From Pseudomonas anguilliseptica (GTDB lineage Bacteria > Pseudomonadota > Gammaproteobacteria > Pseudomonadales > Pseudomonadaceae), in the NCBI RefSeq assembly GCF_900105355.1, contig NZ_FNSC01000001.1, positions 3,162,001 to 3,226,000 of the forward strand: a stretch of DNA of 64,000 nt, written 5' to 3'. Shown here in pieces: positions 63,242-64,000 of this stretch. Positions within the stretch are counted from its first letter, which is position 1. Each line of letters opens with the position of its first letter. The translations under genes were made by a program, and so were the position numbers. A model generated the notes under the pieces. That model searched no databases, was not told where the DNA came from, and saw nothing but the letters and a program-made list of their open reading frames with translations.

Positions 63242-64000
63242 ATGATTTCTGTGCCCGAAACCCTTCCTGATGACCCCGCCGCGCTCAAGCAATTGCTCGC
63301 TGAGGTGTTGTCGTCGGCGCAGGAATTGGCCAAGGACAAGGATGGGCAGATCGAGCGCCTGCGCGAACAAAACGCGCTGTTGATCCAGCGCCTGTTCGGC
63401 CGTAAATCCGAGCAGAGCAGCGACCCGGATTCACCGCAGCTAGAGATGTTCAACGAAGCGGAAAGCCTGGCCGAAGCGGCGGCTGAAGCTCCGGCCGCTG
63501 AGGTCGAGGAAGAAGTCGTTGCGCCGACCAAGCGCCGCGGCAAGCGCAAGCCGTTACCGGCCGAACTACCGCGTGTCGAGGTCATCCACGAACTGCCCGA
63601 ACACGAACTGACCTGCGAATGCGGTTGCCGCAAGCAGGCCATCGGCGAAGAAACCAGCGAGCAGCTGGAAATCATCCCGATGCAGGTTCAGGTGATCCGC
63701 CACATTCGCAAGACCTATGCCTGCAAGGCCTGCGAAAGCGCGCCGGTCACCGCTGACAAACCGGCCCAACTGATCGAGAAAAGGCTGGCCAGCCCGAGCG
63801 TGCTGGCGATGCTGCTGACCAGCAAATACGCCGACGGCATCCCACTGTATCGCTTCGAAAAGATGCTCAGTCGCCATGGCATCGACATCCCCCGGCAGAC
63901 CCTGGCGCGCTGGGTGATCCAGTGCGGCGAACTGCTACAACCGTTGCTCAACCTGATGCGCGACAGGCTGCTGGACAGTCCGGTGATCCACTGCGATGAA
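63242..64000 (+). CDS. tnpC: IS66 transposase TnpC (partial, 3' end outside window)
   Basis: 253 codons to the window edge. An N-terminal leucine-zipper-like helix (AQELAKDKDGQIERLREQNALLIQRLFGRKSE) is followed by a zinc-binding cluster CECGC...CKAC and the start of the DDE domain (SVLAMLLTSKYADGIPLYRFEKML...). The frame is open through 64000. It appears intact as far as it can be seen. Confidence 0.92.
   Translation, partial: MISVPETLPDDPAALKQLLAEVLSSAQELAKDKDGQIERLREQNALLIQRLFGRKSEQSSDPDSPQLEMFNEAESLAEAAAEAPAAEVEEEVVAPTKRRGKRKPLPAELPRVEVIHELPEHELTCECGCRKQAIGEETSEQLEIIPMQVQVIRHIRKTYACKACESAPVTADKPAQLIEKRLASPSVLAMLLTSKYADGIPLYRFEKMLSRHGIDIPRQTLARWVIQCGELLQPLLNLMRDRLLDSPVIHCDE

Larger units (their letters stand above)
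62781..64000 (+). mobile_element. IS66-family element (5' part, continues past window)
   Basis: It begins with GTAAGCG, the usual IS66 terminus, immediately after the interrupted IS30 frame; the expected 8-bp target would be GCATGAGT (62773-62780). tnpB and tnpC follow. No tnpA fits in the 83 bp before tnpB. The other end lies beyond 64000. Confidence 0.85.

Overview
The window is a stretch of a Pseudomonas chromosome (gammaproteobacteria). The evidence is the conserved block valS-(hypothetical)-holC-pepA facing lptF-lptG, the pncC/cinA-recA pair with a LexA box, a PhaG-type transacylase, a LapD/LapA biofilm pair, and scattered Pseudomonas REP-type palindromes. I cannot fix the species. Three cation or anion permeases of the NhaC/NhaD/IT type within 7 kb would suit a salt- or alkali-exposed lifestyle.

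Layout. 1-11.4 kb: a TAXI-type binding protein (cut by the window edge), a YjeH-like amino-acid exporter broken by one in-frame stop next to its Lrp/AsnC regulator, sbcD-sbcC, three periplasmic binding proteins and an ABC1/UbiB-family kinase. 11.4-12.6 kb: a complete IS5-family element with TTAG target duplication. 12.6-30 kb: mostly ordinary core genome, namely a beta-propeller protein behind a Pho-box-like array, an IT-superfamily permease, rlmF, a TVP38 protein, nhaD, nhaC, valS, holC, pepA, lptF, lptG, an RDD protein and a cold-shock protein. 30.1-36.5 kb: the stump of an island in a tRNA-Leu gene. Only the displaced tRNA 3' end, an AlpA-like regulator, a RepA-like ATPase and the first 1115 codons of a type ISP restriction-modification enzyme remain, cut by an IS630-family element. 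36.6-40.3 kb: phaG and a diguanylate cyclase-CWC protein-rsuA operon. 40.5-44.7 kb: wreckage of a guanidine-degradation operon, with an intact guanidine-I riboswitch, its binding-protein gene, a partial IS630 copy at a deletion scar and the 3' two thirds of the carboxylase. 45-49.4 kb: a lipoprotein, a LysR regulator with an alkylsulfatase, and a potassium-channel-like protein. 49.7-57.8 kb: lapD split by an IS630 copy, and a LapA-like RTX adhesin. 58-59.2 kb: a second IS5 copy just upstream of that adhesin. 59.8-64 kb: pncC, host recA truncated at codon 166, a complete but divergent AT-richer recA, then an IS30 fragment interrupted by an IS66 element that runs off the window.

Two themes tie the window together. 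First, insertion sequences have dismantled accessory functions: restriction-modification, guanidine use, c-di-GMP control of adhesion and possibly adhesin expression. Second, recA appears to have been used as an integration site by foreign DNA that brought its own full-length recA. The host LexA-controlled promoter lies upstream of both, so it could still drive the replacement gene. I judge the recA locus, the guanidine-I riboswitch remnant, and the symmetric four-box array at 31805-31874 the best places for a second look.
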